From NCBI GenBank assembly GCA_029204045.2, contig CM055063.1, positions 41,697,562 through 41,761,561 on the forward strand: a DNA stretch of 64,000 nucleotides, in the 5' to 3' direction. Positions 1 through 10,062 of this stretch are shown here, in pieces. Position 1 is the first letter of the stretch. Each line of letters begins with the position of its first letter. This stretch comes from Tillandsia leiboldiana. Taxonomy: Eukaryota > Streptophyta > Magnoliopsida > Poales > Bromeliaceae. The notes under the pieces are model-generated. The model worked only from the letters and a program-made list of their open reading frames with translations, was not told the origin of the DNA and did not search any database. A program made the translations under genes and the position numbers.

Positions 1-901
1 ACCGTGGGATTGGATCCCGATGTAGTCAGGTGTGAGACCGCCGGGATTGGATCCCGACGCGGTCAGGTGTTACAGGTGTTACCGGGGTTACAGGTGCTAC
101 AGGTGGTACAGGTGGTTGCGAGTTACCATTACGAGTAGAGCGGTTGTTCCGGCTAGCCTTACTTTGTGGCTTGGTATTACTTTACTGCTTTAGTACTATT
201 TTGATGATAGTGTCGCTGACTACCCACTCTGTGACAGGTACCTCCAGGGGGTAGAGGTAGGCGACGGTGAGGCCGAGTTGGTAGCAGTCGGTCTGAGGGA
301 GCTAGTATGCTGTTTTATTTACCTTCTCTGCATTTCATTCAGTATTGTAGGTTACTGTGTGGTTCTCGATACCCTTGTGGGGTCGTGTGGATGTTGAGTT
401 CTTTCTTTCTACTTATGCACTACTATTTCCGTTATGTTCCCGTTTGGCCGCTTTCAAAGCAACATGACTAGAAAAGAAAAGAACTTCGAAAACTATCTTT
501 TAAAAATCGTGGGTCGTGTGGACCTGTTTTCCAACACCTGTGGATTTATGGCATCTTTTCAAACTGTCTTCAAAACCTTGGGTCGTGTGGACCTGCTTTC
601 AAAACTGTGAGTTTATCCTTTCAACTTGATTGGCCACGGGTATTGTTTAGTCTTCATGCACCGTACTACTTCGAACTGTTGTGATTAAATGGGAAATGAT
701 TGCTCATAATCGGCTATTGTAGCAGCCGCGACGCCGTGCATATACAGAGGAACTCTGCCCGATTTTCGAGTGAATCTGTATATGTGGCGGGTCTGGGCAC
801 GCGCCGGGGAAGGAGGTTTCTAAACAAAAAAAAATTCGTACGCACTTTACGCGTACTTTGAAGTATCGTTTCCGCTAAAATAAAACCCCCGGGGCGTGAC
901 A
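1..901 (+). repeat. Gy-A 5' LTR, 3' portion only
   Basis: Matches 6615-7518 of the 3' LTR almost base for base and ends in ccccggggcgtgaca, directly before the primer-binding site. It carries the conserved stem-loop at 738-785. The U3 part and GC-rich array lie to the left of the window. Confidence 0.93.
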
Positions 902-909
902 GATTATGA

Positions 910-921
910 TGGTATCAGAGA
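910..921 (+). other. Gy-A primer-binding site
   Basis: tggtatcagaga, eight bases after the LTR end. It matches the plant initiator-Met tRNA primer type used for minus-strand priming. Confidence 0.85.
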
Positions 922-1122
922 CTTTGCTTTAATCACAACAGTGACAGCCCAACATCCACCGAGATATCACACTTAACTACGAATAAATGAAATGTGCAGG
1001 GTTTAAGGACATGAGAGATCGGGGAGGGGATTTGTAGATAATGTTTCTTTCTCTCTCGATTTTACGATGATTCATCTAGCAGAGATGAGTGCTAAGCTTG
1101 GTTGGTATGTCCTGTACAAACA

Positions 1123-2660
1123 ATGGTACTGACCAGAGCGTCGGCCGAAGAGGATAGGCGGCCTCTACCGGGCGGGCGAATTTATTCCATGACCCGCCAG
1201 GAATCGGACCCGCCGGAGCACGTACTTGTGGGTATAACTTCCATTTTAAATTCACGTTCTTAGGACCCTCTTTGATACTGGAGCAACACACTCGTTCATT
1301 TCTCGCGAGTACGTGTTTCGCATGACCTCGAGGAAAACACCTCTCTAAAGTCGGTTGACGGTCCAGAACCGTGGGTGGGACGCTAGAGGCGACTAGTTTT
1401 GGTAGCCACTTGCCCGATTTAAGCTAGGGCGGCTATTTTGCCCTTGGGATTTAATAGTAATTCCCTTGAAGGAGTACGACGTTGTTTTGGGCATGGACTG
1501 GCTCTCAAGGTACCAAGCGCTTATCGACTGCGATAAGCGGATGGTACAACTACAAGAACCAAGTTTCCCTAAGAATGCGTACCTAGCGTGCAAGAGCACC
1601 TCCTTCCCGGCAGTCATCTCAGCGGCTCGAGCCAGGAGTCTGATAGAGGGTGGGTGTGTAGCCTATTTGGCATCGGTAGATCTGGTTACTCGACCCTCGA
1701 CGACACCTTCAGACATCCCGGTGGTGAGGGACTTCCCGATTGTCTTTCCGACGGAGCTGCCTGGGATACCCCCTTGAAAGGGAGGTTGTGTTCCCTATTG
1801 AACTCTTGCCAGGTACTCAACCTATAACGAAGGCAACCCTACCGAATGGCCTTCGCGGAGTTGAAGGAGTTAAAGGCGCAGCTGGAAGACCTCTTGGACA
1901 AAGGGTTTGTCAGGCCGAGTGTGTCACCCCCTGGGGCGCACCAGTGCTTTTCGTACGGAAGAAGGATGGGAGCCTGCGACTCTGTATCGATTACAGAGGA
2001 ATAAACAAGGTCACGGTGAAAAATAAGTACCCCTTGCCCAGAATCGACGACCTCTTCGACCAACTACGAGGAGCGACGGTCTTTTCAAAAAATTGATCTA
2101 CAGTCTGGCTACCACCAGCTCCGGGTTCGGAACGAGGACATCCGCAGACCGCTTTCCGGACCCGGTATGGCCATTACGAGTTTACGGTCATGCCGTTCGG
2201 ACTTACGAACGCCCCCGCAGTCTTTATGGACATGATGAACCGGGTCTTCAGACCATTCTTAGATCGGTTCGTGGTGGTCTTCATCGATGATATACTAATT
2301 TACTCATCCACCGACGAGGAGCACGAGGATCACTTACGAACGATTCTCCAAACCCTCAGGGAGCAGAAGCTGTTCGCTAAGCTCAAAAGTGTGAGTTCTG
2401 GCTACGCGAAGTAGGATTCCTGGGGCATGTGATCTCGGCAAAGGGAATCGCCGTAGACCCCAAGAAGGGGGAATCGGTGATAGACTGGCAGCCGCCCACA
2501 ACGGTGACGGAGATCCGCAGTTTCTTGGGGCTGGCGGGGTATTATAGACGCTTTGTCGAGGGTTTCTCGAAGATTGCGACCCCTCTAAACCGGCTGACCA
2601 AGAAAGGAGAAAAGTTTGTATGGACGGCCAAATGCCAGGAAAGTTTGAAGAACTCAAAAG
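1123..2660 (+). pseudogene. Gy-A gag start, protease and RT, frameshifted, gag mostly deleted
   Basis: The ATG at 1123 opens with a Gag N-terminus like that of Gy-H (60604). After about ten codons it jumps to the spacer just before protease, so some 440 codons (all of capsid and both zinc knuckles) are missing relative to Gy-H. Protease DTGA is near 1274. RT follows in pieces in different frames: 1466-1777 (protease to RT linker, GMDW motif), about 1900-2096 (LRLCIDYRGINK), 2190-2414 (FIDDILIY catalytic block), 2429-2668 (RT thumb, FLGLAGYYRRF). The breaks look like single-base indels rather than old decay. No functional polyprotein can be read from it as it stands. Confidence 0.88.
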
Positions 2661-4632
2661 AAGGCTAACCGAGGCACCGATTCTTGTACGACCAACACCC
2701 GGTGAGGACTATGAGGTGTACTGCGACGCTTCAAGAATCGGCCTTGGGGGTGTGTTAATGCAGCAGGGGAAGGTAATAGCCTATGCATCTAGGCAACTAA
2801 AGGACTACGAAAGAAACTACCCAACACACGACCTAGAGCTGGCTGCAGTGGTCTTCGTCCTGAAGTTATGGAGACACTATCTCTTTGGTGTCCATTGTAA
2901 CATCTTCTCAGATCACCAAAGTCTTAAATACCTGTTCACACAAAAGGAACTAAACCTGCGGCAGAGACGGTGGCTTGAATTACTGAAGGATTACGACCTA
3001 ACGATCCAATACCACCCCGGGAAAGCAAACGTGGTAGCAGACGCTCTGAGCAGGAAGGGGCGACTGGAGGGAGGATCGGTAGGTGCGATAACTGAGCAGA
3101 GCGACTTGATCGCAGAATTTTCTCGACTAGGGTTGGAAGTAGTGTCAGCGGGCACGGTTGCGCAACTTCTAACTCTGGTAGTCAAGCCAACACTGTTAGA
3201 AAAGATTCGAGAGGGACAGCAGGCGGACACGCACTTACAGCTCGTAAGAGACAAGATCTCACCGGACCAGGAAGGGGACTTTTCATTAAAAAGCGATGAT
3301 ACCCTACGGTTCCGCGGGCGGATTTGCGTGCCGGATACTCCGGAATTAAAGAAGGAAATTCTGTCCGAGGCACACAGCGCCCCTTATACAGCGCATCCAG
3401 GAGGCACAAAGATGTACAGGGACCTCAAGCAGACCTTCTGGTGGCCCAAGATGAAGAGGGATGTAACCCAATTTGTAGCACATTGCCTGGTGTGTCAACA
3501 AATAAAGGCGGAACACCAACGACCGGCGGGAAAATTACAACCCTTACCGGTACCGGAGTGGAAGTGGGATCATATCACCATGGACTTCGTCACCGGGTTC
3601 CCACGTTCACCACAAGGACACGACACAATATGGGTTGTGGTAGACCGGCTAACTAAGTCAGCACACTTCCTGCCGATTCACACAACCTGGACCAGAGAGC
3701 GGTTGGCTCAAGTCTATCTCAGCGAGATTGTGAGACTGCATGGGGTACCGGCGTCGATCACATCAGACAGAGACACGCGTTTTGTCTCAAAGTTTTGGCA
3801 GAGTCTGCAACAAGCCCTGGGGACTAAATTGCACTTCAGCACAGCCTTCCACCCTCAGACAGACGGGCAGTCGGAGCGAGTGATACAGACGCTAGAGGAC
3901 CTGCTTCGGGCCTGTGTACTCGATTGGGGAGTCGGTTGGGAGCGTTACCTACCACTTGTAGAATTCGCTTACAACAATAGCCACCAGGCCAGTATACTGA
4001 TGGCACCCTACGAAGCTTTATACGGGAGACGCTGCCGATCCCCGATCTGTTGGGACGACTTGGGAGAACGAAAGCTCTTGGGACCCGACTTGGTGGAAGA
4101 AACAGAAGGGAAAGTGCGCCTCATCAGACAGCGCCTATTAACCGCCCAGAGCCGACAAAAGAGCTACGCGGATCGAAGACGCCGCGATTTAGAGTTCCAG
4201 GTGGGAGAACACGTGTTTTTGCGGGTCTCGCCGTCCAGGGGAATCAAGCGATTCGGGTTAAAAGGCAAGCTAAGCCCGCGGTTCGTGGGACCATTCGAGA
4301 TCCTGGAACGGATCGGCCCAGTGGCTTACCGCCTTGCCCTACCACCGAACCTCAACCGGATTCATGACGTGTTCCACGTGTCGATGCTCAAGAAATACCT
4401 CCCCGACCCGTCGCATGTGCTGGACGTCTCGACACTCGAACTAAAGGAGGACCTAAGTTTCGAGGAAACCCCTGTGCGAATACTAGCAAGAGAAAGTAAG
4501 ACGCTCCGAAACCGAGACATTCCCTATGTGAAGGTACACTGGAACAACCACGAGGAGCGGGAAGCGACATGGGAACTAGAATCAAAGATGAGAGAGGGCT
4601 ATCCTTATCTCTTTACCGAAAATCAGGATTGA
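2620..4632 (+). CDS. Gy-A RNase H, integrase and chromodomain-like end of Pol (partial)
   Basis: Open frame of 670 codons; the listed start is arbitrary, because homology begins about nine codons in, after the last RT frameshift. RNase H is at residues ~25-150 (YCDAS with D36, E73 in DLEL, D98 in SDH, D141 in ADALS). Integrase zinc domain has H252, H259, C289 and C292. Catalytic core is D322 (MDF), D383 (SDRD) and E419 (SERV), giving the D,D-35-E spacing. The C-terminal ~60 residues (VKVHW, EATWE, YPYLF) resemble the chromodomain of plant chromoviruses. In the living element it would be released from a Gag-Pol polyprotein. Its clean frame contrasts with the broken RT just upstream. Confidence 0.9.
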   Translation: MDGQMPGKFEELKRRLTEAPILVRPTPGEDYEVYCDASRIGLGGVLMQQGKVIAYASRQLKDYERNYPTHDLELAAVVFVLKLWRHYLFGVHCNIFSDHQSLKYLFTQKELNLRQRRWLELLKDYDLTIQYHPGKANVVADALSRKGRLEGGSVGAITEQSDLIAEFSRLGLEVVSAGTVAQLLTLVVKPTLLEKIREGQQADTHLQLVRDKISPDQEGDFSLKSDDTLRFRGRICVPDTPELKKEILSEAHSAPYTAHPGGTKMYRDLKQTFWWPKMKRDVTQFVAHCLVCQQIKAEHQRPAGKLQPLPVPEWKWDHITMDFVTGFPRSPQGHDTIWVVVDRLTKSAHFLPIHTTWTRERLAQVYLSEIVRLHGVPASITSDRDTRFVSKFWQSLQQALGTKLHFSTAFHPQTDGQSERVIQTLEDLLRACVLDWGVGWERYLPLVEFAYNNSHQASILMAPYEALYGRRCRSPICWDDLGERKLLGPDLVEETEGKVRLIRQRLLTAQSRQKSYADRRRRDLEFQVGEHVFLRVSPSRGIKRFGLKGKLSPRFVGPFEILERIGPVAYRLALPPNLNRIHDVFHVSMLKKYLPDPSHVLDVSTLELKEDLSFEETPVRILARESKTLRNRDIPYVKVHWNNHEEREATWELESKMREGYPYLFTENQD

Positions 4633-4650
4633 GTTTCGAGGACGAAACTC

Positions 4651-4668
4651 GTTTTAAGAGGTGAGTGG
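4651..4668 (+). other. Gy-A polypurine tract
   Basis: Purine-rich ttttaagaggtgagtgg immediately 5' of the 3' LTR, in the position of the plus-strand primer. Confidence 0.7.
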
Positions 4669-5034
4669 TGTAATAGCCGCTAGTTTAAAATATTTTAAGG
4701 GTCTACTTTTGGTTTTGTTATTTCCGCATTTCGTTTCGGGGGCTGGAGGGTGATCGATTAATTCCCTGTTTCCGGACAGACCGTCGGGGCCCGCGGCTAT
4801 TTTTAGTTGATAGGACTCGCGAAACGGAGAGCGGCGGCGAAATCGGTTCTGAATTCCGACGCCGGAATCTCCCGGAATAAATTCCGGAAGGTAGCTAACG
4901 GCTCAGATGGTTAACGCGGGTTATTTAGACAGACCGGACTCTAGTTCGCACCTGATTTGGACCCGTTTTAACTTGAACTGGGTTCTTTCCCTTTTACCAA
5001 CTTAACCGTTCCCGTTATTTCCCCCCCGTCGTAT

Positions 5035-5290
5035 AACTCCCCTTAAACAAACCGTAACTCCCATAACTACCCACCCCCTCTAACTACCCTTAACTACCTG
5101 TAACTCCAATAACTACCACCCCCTCTAACTACCCTTAACTACCCGTAACTCCCCTAACTACCCACTCCTACCCACTACCCGTAACTCCCATAACTACCCA
5201 CTCCCTCTAACTACCCATTCCCCATAACCACCCGTAACTCCCTTTAACTACCCACTCCCCTTAAACCACCACACTCCCCCTTAACTACCC
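5035..5290. repeat. C-rich minisatellite in Gy-A U3
   Basis: Degenerate repetition of taactaccc, taactcccc and gtaactccc with a period of roughly 9-12 bases. It superficially resembles telomere repeat but has no regular CCCTAAA unit. Confidence 0.75.
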
Positions 5291-5603
5291 GTATTCCCCA
5301 CAATTCCCCTACGTACGAAACCCCATTTCCCCAACCCTTCTATTTCCCAACCAAATCCTTCTGCTTCCTCACCGACTGCACGGAGGACCCAAGAGGCGAG
5401 ACCAAGGAAGGAGAAGGAGGCGTCCTCACATTCCTTGTAGCCGAACGCGCAGGACCGGATCGCCTCTTCCTCCGACAACCGAGGTGAGCACGCTAGGGTT
5501 TTGCCTTCTCACCCCGTTCTTGGTTGGAGCGGACGAGAGGGGGGGGGAGAAAGGAAAAAGAAGGGGGCAAGGGCATCGCGGGAATCCGGCGCGCACGGCG
5601 GCT

Positions 5604-6005
5604 CCGCATGCGGACTGCCGCATGCGGGCGCCGCCGCTTGCGGGCGGCACCGCATGCGGACTGCCGCATGCGGGCGCCGCCGCTTGCGGGCGGCGCCGCA
5701 TGCGGGCTGCCGCTTGCGGGCGGCCCCGCATGCGGGCTGCCGCATGCGCGCCGCCACTTGCGGGCGGCGCCGCATGCGGGGGCGCCGCCGCTTGCGGGCT
5801 GCCGCATGCGGGCGCCCCCGCATGCGGGCGCGCCGCTTGCGGGCGCCTCCGCATGCGGGCACGGCCGCTTGCGGGCTGCCGCATGTGGGCGCCGCCGCTT
5901 GTGCGCCGCTGCATGCGGGCGCCGCCGCATACGGGCGCTGCCGCTTGCGGGCACCGCCGCATGCGGGCGCCGCCGCTTGCGGGCACCTCCGCATGCGGAC
6001 GGCCG
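5604..6005. repeat. GC-rich array in Gy-A LTR
   Basis: Irregular alternation of the 8-mers gcatgcgg and gcttgcgg separated by gcgccgcc- or actgcc-type spacers. It is so GC-rich that frames stay open on both strands; none of these is a gene. Confidence 0.9.
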
Positions 6006-6530
6006 CACGCTGTTAGTACACCGCCCAGCCGTACGGGACCAGGCGCGTACCTGTGCGTATTATACGCAAGGTGAGAGGGCGCCGGGCGCTCTAATCATTA
6101 GTCTGACAAAGCCTTAAGTCGCTGACTCCTATATGACAGATTCGTGTAGGTCCGGGCGGGCACCCGAGACGCGAGAGAACCTTACATCAGTCAGGATCGC
6201 GACAACAAGGTGGGTTTACGGTCGAGGCTGAGTATTATGTTGGTAATCTGACAGGGACTTTTCATTATTTAATGGTACTAACGTTGATGGTTTCTATGAT
6301 GTACTACCTTACCCCGTGACATGGTGACATGGTTACTTGGATACTTGGTTACTTGGTTACTTGGTTACTGGTTACTTATGCTCGAGCTGCGACACGCGCA
6401 CCCGCGGTTTGGCCACCGCAAAGGGTGCTCTTTTCCGGAAAGGCGGTCTTTGACCCGTGTTACCCCACGAGGTGACGTAGTGGGGGGCCCCTGACAGTTG
6501 GGGGGTTTGAGGCAGCGAGGTGCGAGCGGT

Positions 6531-6686
6531 GAGACCACCGTAGGATTGGATCCCGATGTGGTCAGGTGTGAGACCACCGTGGGATTGGATCCCGATGTGG
6601 TCAGGTGTGAGACTACCGTGGGATTGGATCCCGATGTAGTCAGGTGTGAGACCGCCGGGATTGGATCCCGACGCGGTCAGGTGTTA
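6531..6686. repeat. 39-bp tandem repeat, four copies
   Basis: Units start gagaccaccg at 6531, 6570, 6609 and 6648 and contain attggatcccgatg and gtcaggtgt. The last two copies also appear at the left edge of the window in the 5' LTR. Confidence 0.92.
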
Positions 6687-7354
6687 CAGGTGTTACCGGG
6701 GTTACAGGTGCTACAGGTGGTACAGGTGGTTGCGAGTTACCATTACGAGTAGAGCGGTTGTTCCGGCTAGCCTTACTTTGTGGCTTGGTATTACTTTACT
6801 GCTTTAGTACTATTTTGATGATAGTGTCGCTGACTACCCACTCTGTGACAGGTACCTCCAGGGGGTAGAGGTAGGCGACGGTGAGGCCGAGTTGGTAGCA
6901 GTCGGTCTGAGGGAGCGCTAGTATGCTGTTTTATTTACCTTCTCTGCATTTCATTCAGTATTGTAGGTTACTGTGTGGTTCTCGATACCCTTGTGGGGTC
7001 GTGTGGATGTTGAGTTCTTTCTTTCTACTTATGCACTACTATTTCCGTTATTGTTCCCGTTTGGCCGCTTTCAAAGCAACATGACTAGAAAAGAAAAGAA
7101 CTTCGAAAACTATCTTTTAAAAATCTGGGTCGTGTGGACCTGTTTTCCAACACCTGTGGATTTATGGCATCTTTTCAAACTGTCTTCAAAACCTTGGGTC
7201 GTGTGGACCTGCTTTCAAAACTGTGAGTTTATCCTTTCAACTTGATTGGCCACGGGTATTGTTTAGTCTTCATGCACCGTACTACTTCGAACTGTTGTGA
7301 TTAAATGGGAAAATGATTGCTCATAATCGGCTATTGTAGCAGCCGCGACGCCGT

Positions 7355-7403
7355 GCATATACAGAGGAGACTCTGCCCGATTTTCGAGTGAATCTGTATA
7401 TGT
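7355..7403 (+). other. Conserved LTR stem-loop, Gy-A copy
   Basis: catatacaga pairs perfectly with tctgtatatg. The first copy, at 738-785, lost one base in the loop. Compared with the Gy-G form, A-U pairs are replaced by G-C in the same place on both arms. Confidence 0.8.
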
Positions 7404-7518
7404 GGCGGGTCTGGGCACGCGCCGGGGAAGGAGGTTTCTAAACAAAAAAAATTCGTACGCACTTTACGCGTACTTTGAAGTATCGTTTCCGCTAAAATAA
7501 AACCCCCGGGGCGTGACA

Positions 7519-9693
7519 CTCCGCCCGGGCACAGCATCGCGTGGCCCCAGCCCGCGCGGGCGCCCCTCCTGCGGCGGCCCCGCGCGGCCAAGCGCCGCGC
7601 GAGTGCGTTGCCCGTGGTGCGGGGGCGACCCCGCGCGGCCCCAGCCCGCGCGGGCGCCCCACCTGCGAGCGGCCCTGCGCGGCCAAACGCCGCGCGAGCG
7701 CGCTGCCCGCGGTGCGGGGGCGACCCCGCGCGGCACCAGCCCGCGCGGGCGCCCCACCTGCGGGCTGCCCCGCGCGGCCAAGCGCCGCGCGGGTGCCTCG
7801 CCCGCGGTGCGGGGGCGACCCTGCGTGGCACCAGCCCGCGCGGGCGCCCCACCTGCGGGCGGCCCCCCGCGCGGCCAAGCGCCGCGCGGGTGCCCCGCCC
7901 GCGGTGCGGGGGCGACCCCGCGCGGCACCAGCCCGCGCGGGCGCCCCACCTGCGGGCGGCCCCGCGCGGCCAAGCGCCGCGCGGGTGCCTCGCCCGCGGT
8001 GCGGGGGCGACCCCGCGCGGCACCAGCCCGCGCGGGCGCCCCCACCTGCGGGCGGCCCCGCGCGGCCAAGCGCCGCGCGGGTGCCTCGCCCGCGGTGCGG
8101 GGGTGACCCCGCGCGGCACCAGCCCGCGCGGGCGCCCCCACCTGCGGGCGGCCCCGCGCGGCCAAGCGCCGCGCGGGTGCCTCGCCCGCGGTGCGGGGGC
8201 GACCCCGCGCGGCACCGGTCCGCGCGGGCGCGTCCACCTGCGGGCGGCCCCGCGCGGCCAAGCGCCGCGCGGGTGCCTCGCCCGCGGTGCGGGGGTGACC
8301 CCGCGCGGCACCAGCCCGCGCGGGCGCCCCCACCTGCGGGCGGCCCCGCGCGGCCAAGCGCCGCGCGGGTGCCTCGCCCGCGGTGCGGGGGCGACCCCGC
8401 GCGGCGCCAGTCCGCGCGGGCGCCCCACCTGCGGGCGGCCCCGCGCGGCCAAGCGCCGCGCGGGTGCCTCGCCCGCGGTGCGGGGGCGACCCCGCGCGGC
8501 ACCAGCCCGCGCGGGCGCCCCCACCTGCGGGCGGCCCCGCGCGGCCAAGCGCCGCGCGGGTGCCTCGCCCGCGGTGCGGGGGCGACCCCGCGCTGGCACC
8601 AGTCCGCGCGGGCGCCCCACCTGCGTGCGGCCCCGCGCGGCCAAGCGCCGCGCGGGTGCCTCGCCCGCGGTGCGGGGGGCGACCCCGCGCGGCACCAGCC
8701 CGCGCGGGCGCCCCACCTGCGGGCGGCCCCGCGCGGCCAGGCGCCGCGCGGGTGCCTCGCCCGCGGTGCGGGGGCGACCCCGCGCGGCACCAGCCCGCGT
8801 GGGCGCCCCACCTGCGGGCGGCCCCGCGCGGCCAGGCGCCGCGCGGGTGCCTCGCCCGCGGTGCGGGGGCGACCCCGCGCGGCACCAGCCCGCGCGGGCG
8901 CCCCACCTGCGGGCGGCCCCGCGCGGCCAAGCGCCGCGCGGGTGCCTCGCCCGTGGTGCGGGGCGGCCCCGCGCGGCACCAAGCGCCGCGCGGCGCCCCG
9001 CCCGCGGCCGGTCCGGCGGCGGCGGCGGTGTTCCCCGTGAAGACCCCACCCCCCGAAACGCCTACACCACAAAACTAATAAAAACTCACCTTTGATCCGC
9101 CGAAAAAGAGAGGAAGAGGATCGTCCTAACGTTGCCCGGTTGATCCCGCGAGCAAGAACCTCCGTCCTTTCCTCGAAAGCCCCGCCGTCGGTCGTACAAG
9201 AGCGAAAAAGGGTTGGGTCCCCGTTTTATTCTCCTCTTTTTCCCTCTCGTGGTGTCTCTTAAAGAGAAACCCTAGCCGTCCTTCCCTCTCTCTTTTTCCC
9301 TCTCGTGATGACTCTTAAAGGGAAACCCTAGCCGCCGAACGAAGGGACCTAGGAGGGAACACCTAAAACCCTAGGTCCCTCAAAGGGTAAGAGAATAATT
9401 AATCAATAGGGACAGATCCAGCGGCTATAATTACCTCGAGAAACGTGCCGATCGTCCGCACGGATCCCGGGGCGCCTAAGTGGGGTCCGAACTTCGGAAA
9501 ATTATTCCGGGTGAACCGGGAGTCGGAATCTGAAACCGATCGCGCCCCCGTTCTCCATTTCGCGAGCCCTTCGGCCTAAAAATGTCCGCGAGCCCCGACG
9601 GATTCTCCGGAAAAACACCAAAAATTGTCCCTCAGTCGGGCAGTCGAAGAAAAAGGGGTAACGGGGAGGGTCACGGAAAAGTCAGGTCTTACA
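7519..9693 (-). mobile_element. Gy-B: gypsy LTR, reverse, truncated by Gy-A
   Basis: Ends at 9693 in gtcaggtcttaca, the reverse complement of a tgtaagacc LTR start, like the Gy-E LTRs ending at 16128 and 23551. Its other end was displaced to the left by Gy-A. Whether it is a solo LTR or one end of a full element cannot be decided here. It interrupts the internal region of Co-C; gcttg (9694-9698) would be the right target duplication. 9020-9693 is ordinary U3 sequence without ORFs. Confidence 0.85.
7530..9000. repeat. GC-rich ~95-bp tandem array in Gy-B LTR, about 15 units
   Basis: Each unit contains ccccgcgcggcaccagc, gcccgcgcgggcgcc, cacctgcgggcgg, gccaagcgccgcgcggg and cgcccgcggtgcggg. Starts of cgacccc at 7913 and 8008 give the period. 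Units are nearly identical and rich in intact CpG. All six frames are open for hundreds of codons (Arg, Ala, Pro, Gly) as a composition artefact. Confidence 0.93.
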
Positions 9694-10062
9694 GCTTGTT
9701 GACTAACAATTCTGTGACATTTGGATTTTTAATGCTTTGAAGATATATTGCTTTTTGAGTGAGATCTTATTACATATCTGAATTTGTAAATGTCATGATG
9801 AGTATAAACTCTATCTCTGTGTTTGGTTTTGTATCCAAAATTGTTGAGGTATCTTACGATCTTTCTTGTCAAGAATGTTTTCTTTTGCGGAGAGTACAGA
9901 TGTCTAAGTCTAGAGTCTGTTCTAGGAGTTTATCTCATGTATTTTATTTTATTTTGGATCTCCATTGTAAATTTTTGTTGTATGGTGATAGCAACAAAAA
10001 TACCTTTTTGAATTTTCTTGAGTGGATTTGTGTTTTGTCACGAAACCGCCAAAGGGGGAGAT

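Larger units (their letters stand above)
1..7518 (+). mobile_element. Gy-A: Ty3/gypsy chromovirus, 5' end outside window
   Basis: LTR retrotransposon in the order partial 5' LTR (1-901), primer-binding site, damaged gag/protease/RT, intact RNase H-integrase, purine tract, full 3' LTR (4669-7518). The order PR-RT-RH-IN and the chromodomain-like C-terminus place it in the Ty3/gypsy chromoviruses; the Tekay/Del-like clade is my inference. The two LTRs differ over about 900 bp by six small indels and no substitution that I can find, so the insertion is young. It lies in the LTR of Gy-B. The left target duplication is outside the window; the five bases to the right are ctccg. Confidence 0.93.
4669..7518 (+). 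repeat. Gy-A 3' LTR (2850 bp)
   Basis: Starts tgtaatagcc and ends ggggcgtgaca. In order it holds a C-rich minisatellite (5035-5290), the GC-rich array (5604-6005), AGGTGGGT at 6208-6215, a 39-bp tandem repeat (6531-6686), and the stem-loop at 7355-7403. Confidence 0.93.

Noticed and set aside
5035..5290. Interstitial telomere repeat
   Set aside because: The taactaccc-like units are irregular and do not keep the CCCTAAA heptamer; they are internal to an LTR.
7331..9095. Long overlapping open frames on both strands (up to ~570 codons) rich in Arg, Ala, Pro, Gly
   Set aside because: They lie in the GC-rich tandem array, where stop codons are rare in all six frames. There is no domain and no single favoured frame.
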